A stretch of DNA of 55,802 nt, taken from positions 1-55,802 of the forward strand of contig LBRX01000005.1 in assembly GCA_000991645.1 (NCBI GenBank). Reading direction: 5' to 3'. The first letter of the stretch is position 1. The number at the start of each line of letters is the position of its first letter. Origin of the DNA: Candidatus Moranbacteria bacterium GW2011_GWE2_36_40. GTDB taxonomy: Bacteria; Patescibacteriota; Minisyncoccia; Moranbacterales; GWC2-37-73. A program made the translations under genes and the position numbers. Under the pieces are notes generated by a model. The model was not told the origin of the DNA, made no database searches, and was given only the letters and a program-made list of their open reading frames with translations. Positions 27,801 to 33,124 of the stretch are shown in pieces.

Positions 27801-29689
27801 AAAGTTGCAGTCCTTGCGGTGGCGTCGACCGTCACCGTGCCTGCGCCTGTTTCATGAGAATTAGTGTTTTGTCCGACAGAATAAAAAATTGCGGTTGCGG
27901 CTTCGTCGGCACCGATATCAACAACGCCTGCTCCAGTTGGTCGCGTTTGTCCGTCAATGTCAGTTGCGACTGGCAGATTCACATCCGCACTCAAATCCAC
28001 TCCAGCATTTTTGGCAGCGGTATCTGATGGAGAAAGATGAAAGTCTTTGTTGGCAGCGTCGACGAAAGCAACGGTTTTTGAATTTTGTGGATTGGCGCCA
28101 GGTGCATTAGCCTGATCAGAAACATTATTTGTCGAAGATTCCGAAAAAGAATTGAGGTATGCCTTATTTAATTGAAGAGTATCTTGCACAATATTATTTT
28201 TTACAATAGCATTACTATTTCCAACAAATCCATTGTAACTGTGACTCACAGTATTGTTATATGCATATACATTATTAATCACATAAAAAGCATATTCTTC
28301 TCTGAAACTAGGATTATCTGAACCAAACCAATCATAAATTATATTGTTCCATATCCTAACCTGCACTCCAATAGGAGCTGTGGCATGAATACCTGAATTA
28401 TATGATGATCCATTGCTTATATTGCCCTTAATAATATTTGAATCAATCTGAACATCACCAAATGAACCAGTAATATTTCCTAGATCAATACCTCCCTTTG
28501 AATCTAGCCCGCTCTGCGTTACTTTGATTTCTAATCCATAAATTCTCAAATAATTTATCAACACATTCATTGAATAGCTATTTGATGGCGTTTCCATTCT
28601 GTATTTCCCATCATCCCATTTCCCCGAATGTCTTTGACTATTGTTCGCTTCAGTAGTCGTGCTAACTGGCGTATAAATTTTAATAAAATTAGAAACACCT
28701 GTTGTATATCCAGAAACAGTCACCGCAGTTGTGTCTGCACTGGAATCATAATAACAAGGGAAATTGAGCTGATAATTTCCAGTGACTAAATCTGTAGTGT
28801 TGAGATGATTTGCATCAACCGCACCGGTGACTGCAGCTGAAAGACTTGTGTACTCATGTTTAATTGAAACCACTGTTGAAGTTGTGATGTCGGCAGGAAC
28901 TGCGCCAGTTTTTGTAACCAAATTCCAAACTGAAGTGGAAGTTTTTGATGCAATATATGCAATGTCAGTTGTGTTGTATGTAACTCTGTCCCCAACTCCA
29001 ATATTTCCAGTCTGCGCTGCTGAAAAAGTTGCAACCCCACTTGCAATTGTGACAGTTGGGGTACTTGTTTTTAGATCAGAAGCGGATTGCCCGACGGAAT
29101 AATAAACTTGGTCGGGCTTGATCAATCCTGCGTCGCCAATGGCAGACGTGAGGTTGTCGTCAAGCGGACTGTAGAGATTAATTTTATAATAAAAACTGGT
29201 CGCGCCTGTCCAATTTAAAGTGGACAAAGCGAGCGAACTGGCCATGTCCAAATGCGAGCCGGTTGACAAAACATCCTCGCCCCACAGTGTGCCATTGGAA
29301 GAATACCAACTCACGCCGTCTTGTGAAAATTGCACCGATATGCTTGTACTGGACGGCAAAGACGTGACGTTATAGGCGAAATGCACGGTGCTATCGAATG
29401 TCATCACTCCCCCAGCCAAAAGGTCAGTGGAAACGATGGCGCCTTGCGTGGGATATGAATTTCCACTGAGTGCTGGAACTGCGGTGCCGTCATAATCAAC
29501 TTGCGTGTCACTAACTGTCGGCGTCAACGCCACATCAGTCGATGTCAATTGAAGTTTATAAAACAAAATTCCGCCAGTCCAAGCCAAACCGCTCAAATTA
29601 ACATTAGTCGTTCCGTTAACAGCCGTGTCCCAACCCTCTTTGACGCCAGCTGAATTGTAATAATTAACTTTGCACAATTTGAAAACCAT
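21803..29689 (-). CDS. Giant beta-helix/LamG surface protein, body (out of frame with its signal peptide)
   Basis: 2628 aa in this frame. After two FN3/Ig-like modules with WDTAVNGTTNVNLSGLAWTG and VQFSQDGVSWYSSNGT, it has five ~350-400-residue units. Each begins YYSVGQ, continues with LVTGNYQLNFPCYYD and SQRHSGKWDD, runs through a right-handed beta-helix (many NNIIYG/NNTVY turns) and ends DIDGQTRP...DIGADEAA, the mark of choice-of-anchor-Q-like domains. Two LamG domains close the protein (GLVGHWTFDGQDISG, GLVGYWSFDGKTING, ending ETRIYNRALNAQEI). The signal peptide is encoded just upstream in another frame (29664-29837), so the chain as read starts without a leader and is probably off, recoded or mis-assembled. 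Unit-to-unit similarity is high enough for recombination. Role inferred: adhesion or glycan binding. Confidence 0.8.
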   Translation of the reverse strand: MVFKLCKVNYYNSAGVKEGWDTAVNGTTNVNLSGLAWTGGILFYKLQLTSTDVALTPTVSDTQVDYDGTAVPALSGNSYPTQGAIVSTDLLAGGVMTFDSTVHFAYNVTSLPSSTSISVQFSQDGVSWYSSNGTLWGEDVLSTGSHLDMASSLALSTLNWTGATSFYYKINLYSPLDDNLTSAIGDAGLIKPDQVYYSVGQSASDLKTSTPTVTIASGVATFSAAQTGNIGVGDRVTYNTTDIAYIASKTSTSVWNLVTKTGAVPADITTSTVVSIKHEYTSLSAAVTGAVDANHLNTTDLVTGNYQLNFPCYYDSSADTTAVTVSGYTTGVSNFIKIYTPVSTTTEANNSQRHSGKWDDGKYRMETPSNSYSMNVLINYLRIYGLEIKVTQSGLDSKGGIDLGNITGSFGDVQIDSNIIKGNISNGSSYNSGIHATAPIGVQVRIWNNIIYDWFGSDNPSFREEYAFYVINNVYAYNNTVSHSYNGFVGNSNAIVKNNIVQDTLQLNKAYLNSFSESSTNNVSDQANAPGANPQNSKTVAFVDAANKDFHLSPSDTAAKNAGVDLSADVNLPVATDIDGQTRPTGAGVVDIGADEAATAIFYSVGQNTNSHETGAGTVTVDATARTATFSVAQTATNMGVGDLITYAGGSCYISSKTSTTVWGCQSATGTAPTAATDADVTSIAHAFSSLAAAFPFAANGVQNATHLNTSDLVTGNYQLNIPCYYDSGSDVSVLSAIGGFTTGMNNYIRIYTPTNTTSEVNLSQRHSGKWDDAKFARTGTIGILNNYIRLEGLQINVVDGNGISSNGPYSGRGQIISDNIIRGSGQTSAKYGVRWLGTAADVSLRNNIIYGFDYTGSYGIYLDQGTGNIVPSVFNNTVYGNANGIRQTTAAFFSNNLSYNNGIDYVGTSKAGSTNNLSKDATATGTNAKINQTVQFADSANKDFHLTSTDTAAKNAGASLYADPNFAFTSDIDGHLRSSASSPQGSEIWDIGADEAATAVYYSVGQNTTSHETGSGTVTVDATASTATFSVAQTATNMGVGDLVTYTGGACYITNKTSTSVWGCQTATGAAPTAATNADVTSIAHAFSSLSAAVTGASGASYLNTTDLVTGNYQLNFPCYYDTGADTGGALMITGYITADSNYIRIYTPTNISSEVNQSQRHGGTSNTGFRMSRTLPDNSWPAINVQNSYVWIDGLSVSANVGGGIVINSSGSSGNIRISNNVVFNSGGIGYWSGNENVLIWNNVLYGDGQVTGNSSNNSKFVVYNNTVHRNSSTPINRTGMRYVLAKNNIVMNWGGVDGHRNYLDLAAGSSNNLSSDISGDIINQVDTNNFVSVVSGSENFHLKSTSAAKNQGTSLESDSVLAFNTDIDGQTRPSSSSTIWDIGADEAATAIYYSVGQSTADLKTGTLPTVTIASGVATFSAAQTGNIGVGDRVTYNSTDIAYIASKTSTSVWNLVTKTGAVPADITTSAVVSIKHEYTSLSAAVTGAIDANHLNTTDLVTGNYQLNFPCYYDSGADTTAVTVDGYTTGASNYIKIYTPVSTTAEANNSQRHQGKWDDGKYRFEITNYNYPLYIAVKNVEINGLQMTMISNSSNTRGGVIHINQNLNTSYRVANNIIRGVFSGTASSGYGIALDYTPTTQIFNNLIYDFSYNGSLNMAAISAGSNSVVYNNTVINSRVGFYGFGGLGQLVKNNIASGNTTDYSGILNASSANNISSDATSPNAGATDCGGHSCRNQTVQFADAANKDFHLSPSDTAAKNAGADLSADVNLPITTDIDGQTRPTGAGVVDIGADEAATAIFYSVGQNTTDHKTGTPTVTISSGIATFSVAQTATNMGVGDKVTYNGATVAYISEKISTSQWKLATNLGATPADVTGATVNSIAHEFASLRDSLADSTDVLHLNTSNLVTGNYQLNIPCYYDSGPDTVSINTPSISTSASNYIKIYTPVDINREVNLSQRHSGKWNDTKYSLQTSSTFINGINYSKIVGLQVYNTAAASAFRLYMSEEVGMYFSDNVVKGSTSDWTYLIHDVSASGKGNVYILNNIVYDQLGTGSSVFYLLSTGFKYHIYNNTIYNSNYAINIGSGVVAVAKNNIVQNSTDGFNGTFDAASDYNISNLAADAPGSNSKNSTTVSFIDATNKNFHLASTDTSAKGAGLDLQHDSYFAFDTDIDGQVRVNPWDIGADQFSDTVLQTQQSSPNLDAGLVGHWTFDGQDISGTTAKDTSGNNNNGTISGATKAIGKLGQGVNYSAATNVVTVSDKDSLDGMAQLTLSAWINPKSEGGGYPRIIEKGNGYPYIFLFVGNNLSCNIGAEGITTTTSPLAGKYNSWHHVDCVYDGANISIYFDGVSIASTPKTGSVLAGATALTIGNNVAGDRTFDGKIDDVRVYNRALSANEIEQLYHQGIDTVAAPEASAGNENGLVGYWSFDGKTINGTTVTDLSGLGNNGTISGATLALGKIGQGMGFDGTSSYINIGDMPFGGTSPLSICSWGKLNDILATDTLVTQDGAVYLRVNGSYAEFIMLGFSNNDRASVDPGPGQGISDNAWHYFCGTYSTGGAIKIYVDAIEKKSVVPTGSYTDSASPFIIGSRGGGSEFMNGVIDETRIYNRALNAQEITQFYKLGQVNIRK

Positions 29690-29837
29690 TGATTGCGGTC
29701 ACGGTTGCACCGGATAGCATGTTTTTGGATTCCAAAATCCCTTGAGTATAATAGTCGGCACTTGCATTTGATGTGAATGCAAAAAAACCAATAGCAAAGA
29801 ATGCCAGAGTCAAAAAAGTCATCAAGGATTTTGTCAT
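29664..29837 (-). CDS. Signal peptide piece of the giant protein, ended by a frameshift
   Basis: The reading frame from the ATG at 29837 encodes TKSLMTFLTLAFFAIGFFAF, TSNASA and DYYTQGILESKNMLSGATVTAINGF, then leaves frame and stops at QIVQS. The body of the giant protein overlaps this end in the next frame. The piece corresponds to the start of the FN3/Ig-like module that continues as NYYNSAGVKEGWDTA, and about 20 residues expected between them are also missing. I read it as the 5' end of one broken gene. Confidence 0.65.
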   Translation of the reverse strand: MTKSLMTFLTLAFFAIGFFAFTSNASADYYTQGILESKNMLSGATVTAINGFQIVQS

Positions 29838-29854
29838 CCTCGTGTTTAGTAGGG

Positions 29855-29905
29855 CTGGATTCCCATTTTTACCACAAGGGCACTTCCTTTGGTCGCGGGA
29901 ATGAC
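29855..29905. repeat. REP-like imperfect palindrome in the giant-gene leader
   Basis: Outer arms GGATTCCC and GGGAATGA-like sequence enclose an inner imperfect stem (ACCACAAGG / CCTTTGGT). It has the look of the common bacterial CATTCCCGCG repeats and ends ~20 bp before the signal-peptide ATG. Confidence 0.5.
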
Positions 29906-29961
29906 AAGGAGAGGTTGTTTTTAATTTTAAATTCATTTCAGAATGTTTTTATTTTAAACTC

Positions 29962-30201
29962 TTAATCACATCTGTCTACGAACCCATCGAATTCGATGGA
30001 ATTAAAATTCTTGTTATTAATTCTTTCCCAAAGTCCAAGAAATTCCACGCTTTCGTAGTTTCGCATCCAATTTTGAACAATATAGTCACTTCTTTCAGCG
30101 TCTTTATATCTGGCAATATCGGTCAATGAAATAAAATCCATTTTGTTTTGTTCAAACAAGACAATTTCTGCATTATTAACCTTTATTTTTCTTTTTTGCA
30201 T
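29962..30201 (-). CDS. KilA-N domain protein, truncated
   Basis: 79 aa. It starts MQKRKIKVNNAEI and has the KilA-N core FISLTDIARYKDAERSDYIV, QNWMRNYESVEFLGLWE and FNSIEFDGF. Full-length relatives continue with a conserved region of 150 or more residues (typically SPKKWIEKT...). Here the chain ends after VDRCD, so the gene is cut in the middle of the domain family. KilA-N proteins bind DNA and are common in phage and mobile regions. It lies directly downstream of the DGR Avd gene and may be debris from an earlier mobile element. Confidence 0.7.
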   Translation of the reverse strand: MQKRKIKVNNAEIVLFEQNKMDFISLTDIARYKDAERSDYIVQNWMRNYESVEFLGLWERINNKNFNSIEFDGFVDRCD

Positions 30202-30239
30202 ATTACTATTTTATATTATTTAACACTTTTTTTCAAAGA

Positions 30240-30581
30240 TTATTCAGCCCATTTCAACCAACCTCCAATTTGGTCACCGATGGAAAAAAGATAGTTTTCC
30301 TGCAAATGCACAAAATGCTTTTCGCTCATTGCTTCGATTTCCTGACTCATCCGCAAGCGACATTTTAACTTGTCAAAATCTTTGCTCAACTTTTTAATGG
30401 CTTCAAATTTTTCCTCGTCTTTCAAGTTGTTGATTTCAAAATATTGATCCAAACACTTCCAACACAATATTATGATTTCTTGTCCGATGGTAAATTTGTA
30501 TTCTCTGGGCATGTTGTGCACTGTTTTGTGCAATAATTTAGTCAGCATATAAATTTTGTAATACAAATCTTGATTATTCAT
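30240..30581 (-). CDS. avd: DGR accessory variability determinant (Avd-like four-helix bundle)
   Basis: 113 aa from the ATG at 30581; a longer reading frame from 30614 runs back into the template repeat and is unlikely. The pattern is all-helical and basic: LYYKIYMLTKLLHKTVHNMP, KFTIGQEIIILCWKCLDQYF, KKLSKDFDKLKCRLRMSQEI, GDQIGGWLKWAE. This fits the Avd/S23-like four-helix bundle that forms a pentamer, binds the template RNA and partners the DGR reverse transcriptase. It lies 19 bp after the template repeat. The order target, reverse transcriptase, template, avd is one of several known DGR arrangements. All helices look intact. Confidence 0.82.
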   Translation of the reverse strand: MNNQDLYYKIYMLTKLLHKTVHNMPREYKFTIGQEIIILCWKCLDQYFEINNLKDEEKFEAIKKLSKDFDKLKCRLRMSQEIEAMSEKHFVHLQENYLFSIGDQIGGWLKWAE

Positions 30582-30700
30582 ATGAATATTTGGGATAATT
30601 ACCCACGGACACACCGAACTGAGTTGGCATTCGTCTTATTGTTGTTGTTCGTGTTACCATCATTGAAATTGACGTTCCATGCGTTCGTGGTGGAGTTCTC

Positions 30701-30996
30701 CCGCACCTTTTAAACAGCACTATCTATACTTCTTTTTATGCGTCTGATGAGTTGTGCGTAAACTTTTCCAAACTGCTTCAATTTTTTCTCTCTATCACGC
30801 GCTTCAGTTTCTGTTCGATAAACTTCGCAATACACTACAACCAATGGTCTTCTGCACTTTGTTGATAAAACCTTTCCCTCATTATGCTTTTTCAAACGTG
30901 CAACAATACTCACAGTATATCCAATATAAAGTTTATGATCTTTTAGACTTTTTAGGATGTATAGATAATGCATATTTTTCTGTTTAAAAGGTGCGG
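30701..30996 (-). mobile_element. 296-bp TIR element carrying only a GIY-YIG gene, inserted in the DGR template
   Basis: Perfect 17-bp terminal inverted repeats (CCGCACCTTTTAAACAG at 30701-30717 and its complement at 30980-30996) are flanked by an exact 8-bp duplication GAGTTCTC (30693-30700 and 30997-31004). Removing the element and one duplicate restores a 130-bp template that matches the variable region end to end. The interior holds one gene whose stop codon lies inside the left inverted repeat. No recognisable transposase is present. Confidence 0.88.
30710..30973 (-). CDS. Small GIY-YIG nuclease-domain protein inside the TIR element
   Basis: 87 aa from the ATG at 30973, inside the element; the frame extends to an ATG at 31048 but that lies in the interrupted template repeat. 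It has the compact GIY-YIG fold: YLYILKS at residues 3-9, LYIGYT at 15-20, the helix with R26 (VARLKKHN), and TETEARDREKKLKQF with the metal-ligand-type Glu. This is the UvrC/URI-like single-domain family that is common in CPR genomes. No DNA-binding extension is present, so any target choice would need another factor. The stop codon overlaps the left terminal repeat. The protein may be the mobiliser or just the cargo of the element. Confidence 0.85.
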   Translation of the reverse strand: MHYLYILKSLKDHKLYIGYTVSIVARLKKHNEGKVLSTKCRRPLVVVYCEVYRTETEARDREKKLKQFGKVYAQLIRRIKRSIDSAV

Positions 30997-31180
30997 GAGT
31001 TCTCAGTCTCGGACCAATAGTTGCTAGTACCGAAAAAAATATTTTCACTCTCTTCTATCATAAACATCAATCTGAATTAAGACCAATGTCGGTTTTTGCC
31101 CCAAAAACTGAGGCGGCGAAAATCGTGGTTATCGCAATATTTCTCTTTGCAAGCATTGCTGCAAAAGCAGACAAAAAAAC

Positions 31181-32320
31181 TCACAAACTCTGGCTGACTA
31201 AATTGATTTTCAAAAAACTATCTAAATATTCAAATTGTTTTGGCAATTTTTCACAAATTTTTTTCCGCAAAACCAAACTGGAACAATGTTTGAAATGACC
31301 GAAGTATGAATTCACAACTGAAACAGTTTTTTTGTCATCCATCAAATTAAAATGCAATTTATTTTTCAATCTTCCCACCACATCATTTTTTACCAAACAA
31401 TGAGTCGGTTTGATAAAATATCCCAAAAAATCAAGCCCCCTTTCCGTCGGCTGCATTTTGGTTTTCTTTTCGTTCAATTTTAATTTCAGATTTGTTTGCA
31501 AAAATTCATTCACAATTTTTGGCAATTGCCGCAATTTTTCCACATCTTCATCAATCACCACAAAATCATCAACATAGCGCAGATATTTTTTTATCTTCAA
31601 TTTCCTTTTTATAAACTGATCCAGCTCATTCATATACAAATTGGCAAAAAATTGTGAAGTGTAATTTCCGATTGGCAAACCCTTGTTTAGAGCTTGACCA
31701 AACATAGATTTGTGAACTGGCACTGATGCAAGCAATTCAAGATCTCCCTTTGTGACAAAATTTTCCTGACAACGATGAAAAATCAGCAATTTTCCAAGCC
31801 AAAGCATTTCAGTTTTCCATTGATTTTGTCTTTGCAATTTTGCAATAAATTTACTGAAGATATCAAACAAAATATTTTTATCAATACTGGTAAAAAAACT
31901 TGAAATATCCATTTTCAAATACCACTCCCTATTTCTCTGCTGATTATTTTTTTTGTTTTTAACAAAAAATTGCAACCTTTTGACAGCCTTTAATGTGCCC
32001 TTGCCTTTTAAGCAGGCATAGCTGTCAAAAACAAAACGATGTGAAGCATATTGAACGATTTCATTGACAAGCAAATGATGCACGATGCGGTCACGAAAAT
32101 CGGCGGCAAAAATTTCACGAATTTTTGGCTTATCAACTGCAAAACAAATTGAGCGACCTGGCACATAGGTTTTGTTTTTGAGTTCGCGAAGCAAAACTCT
32201 CAATTTATTTTCAAAATCAAGTTCAAAATCCAGCGCATTGATCGTCTTTCTCTTGTTTTCGCGACAAGACAAATACGCTTTGAAAATTTTTTCGTATGTG
32301 AAAATTATTGCCATACCCAT
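31181..32320 (-). CDS. DGR reverse transcriptase
   Basis: 379 aa. It has the RT palm motifs in order: LKMDISSFFTSID at ~135-147 (first catalytic Asp), GLPIGNYTSQFFANLYMNEL at ~214-233 (the IGN-x-x-SQ form typical of DGR RTs), YVDDFVVI at 249-256 (catalytic DD), then KLKLNEKKTKMQP and FLGYFI. The N-terminal region with REIFAADFRDRIVHHLL also fits DGR/group II-like RTs. There is no maturase or nuclease extension. It starts 48 bp after the variable gene stop, followed by the template repeat and avd, so all DGR parts lie in one transcription direction. The enzyme copies template RNA with adenine-specific errors into the variable region. It appears full length and intact, even though the template is interrupted. 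Confidence 0.93.
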   Translation of the reverse strand: MGMAIIFTYEKIFKAYLSCRENKRKTINALDFELDFENKLRVLLRELKNKTYVPGRSICFAVDKPKIREIFAADFRDRIVHHLLVNEIVQYASHRFVFDSYACLKGKGTLKAVKRLQFFVKNKKNNQQRNREWYLKMDISSFFTSIDKNILFDIFSKFIAKLQRQNQWKTEMLWLGKLLIFHRCQENFVTKGDLELLASVPVHKSMFGQALNKGLPIGNYTSQFFANLYMNELDQFIKRKLKIKKYLRYVDDFVVIDEDVEKLRQLPKIVNEFLQTNLKLKLNEKKTKMQPTERGLDFLGYFIKPTHCLVKNDVVGRLKNKLHFNLMDDKKTVSVVNSYFGHFKHCSSLVLRKKICEKLPKQFEYLDSFLKINLVSQSL

Positions 32321-32368
32321 TTTTTACTGCTTAATTCCAAAGGATCAAAATTCCAAATTCTGTTTTGA

Positions 32369-32968
32369 CTACCACCCACGGACACACCGAACTGAGTAGG
32401 CATTCGTCTTATTGAAGTAGTCCGTGTAACCATCATTGAAATTGACGTTCCATGCGCTCGTGGTGGAGTACTCAGTGGATGACCAATAGAAGGAAGTACC
32501 GAAATTATTGCCGAACGTCGCACGATTAGTGTATAGACATTGCAATTCCGTTTTAGTTGGAAGTCGTCCACCTGCAGCTTTGCACACATCGCGGCCGCAA
32601 TTTGGCTTGTCACAATTTGTGTTGGCTGTTTTCCATTGTTTAGTAGTGGCTTCATTGACTCTTTTGACAATTATATACGCACCATCGCCCAGACTGTTGG
32701 CGCAAGTTGTGTTAAGCGAGCAAAACCAAGTGCCATCGTCGCAAGTTTTGGCAGCCAATTTGACCTCTCCAGCGCCCGTGTCAACATTCACATTCCAAGT
32801 GTTGGCAATCCTGGAAGAATCTGTGAAGCTGTCAATCATTGACTGCGCCAAAGCATATAGCCCGAAAGAAACCATTCCGCCAAAAACGACCGCAACAAAC
32901 ATAATTGATTTTCTTTTTTTTGGATTATTTTTCCAATACTCCTTCAATTTTTCTTTTATTTTTTTCAT
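32369..32968 (-). CDS. DGR variable protein, membrane-anchored C-type-lectin-like (DUF1566/FGE-type)
   Basis: 199 aa. Residues 1-20 are basic, ~21-42 a single membrane segment (SIMFVAVVFGGMVSFGLYAL), and the rest should lie outside the cell. The C-terminal ~110 residues show the FGE-like C-type-lectin pattern of DGR targets: AAGGRLPTKTELQCLY, FYWSSTEYSTTSAWNVNF, and a final SVRCVRGW. Codons in the last 43 residues match the template repeat, with changes at AAC positions, so Tyr, Phe, Asp and Ser occupy sites that are Asn in the template. The displayed surface is thus a binding face that has been diversified. Four cysteines between residues 75 and 125 probably form disulphides. Confidence 0.88.
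   Translation of the reverse strand: MKKIKEKLKEYWKNNPKKRKSIMFVAVVFGGMVSFGLYALAQSMIDSFTDSSRIANTWNVNVDTGAGEVKLAAKTCDDGTWFCSLNTTCANSLGDGAYIIVKRVNEATTKQWKTANTNCDKPNCGRDVCKAAGGRLPTKTELQCLYTNRATFGNNFGTSFYWSSTEYSTTSAWNVNFNDGYTDYFNKTNAYSVRCVRGW
32374..32503 (-). other. DGR variable region (VR)
   Basis: 130 bp at the 3' end of the target gene, aligned gap-free to the restored template. It ends with the sequence shared with the TR (CGGTGTGTCCGTGGGT on the minus strand) that would serve as the initiation site for mutagenic homing. Nine residues differ from the template translation, eight of them Asn in the template. Confidence 0.88.
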
Positions 32969-33049
32969 AAGGTTATTTTTATAAGTTTATTTTAAAAATT
33001 AGCTATCTCCTTTTGGACTCTTTTGTTTGAAAAATATTTTATTGTTTTT

Positions 33050-33103
33050 ACCTGTCGCTCGTGAGACACGTTGCTTGCGAACGACATGTGTCGAGTGACA
33101 GGT
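33050..33103. repeat. Imperfect palindromic hairpin between regulator and DGR target
   Basis: Arms ACCTGTCGCTCG...GACAC and GTGTCGAGTGACAGGT pair with a few bulges around an 18-nt loop. REP-like in size; it may also stop the transcript of the regulator gene at 34480-33125 before the DGR, but there is no long T run. Confidence 0.55.
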
Positions 33104-33124
33104 TTTGATTTTTGGTTCATTTTT

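Larger units (their letters stand above)
30601..31034 (-). other. DGR template repeat (TR), split by an insertion
   Basis: Two blocks, 30601-30700 and 31005-31034, together form 130 bp that align without gaps to the target variable region at 32374-32503. There are 16 differences; 12 fall at adenines of the TR on the coding strand, chiefly in AAC codons that became TAC, TTC, GAC or AGC. The other four are clustered in neighbouring codons. A 296-bp element plus an 8-bp target duplication separates the two blocks, so the template is no longer contiguous. Confidence 0.88.

Noticed and set aside
30701..30996. Homing intron or group I intron with GIY-YIG
   Set aside because: Perfect TIRs and an 8-bp target duplication indicate transposition; there is no room for an intron core in 296 bp and the host is a non-coding template.
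31086..31298. Small plus-strand gene with a hydrophobic leader between RT and TR
   Set aside because: It overlaps the RT gene antisense for over half its length, has no ribosome site, and is most likely incidental.
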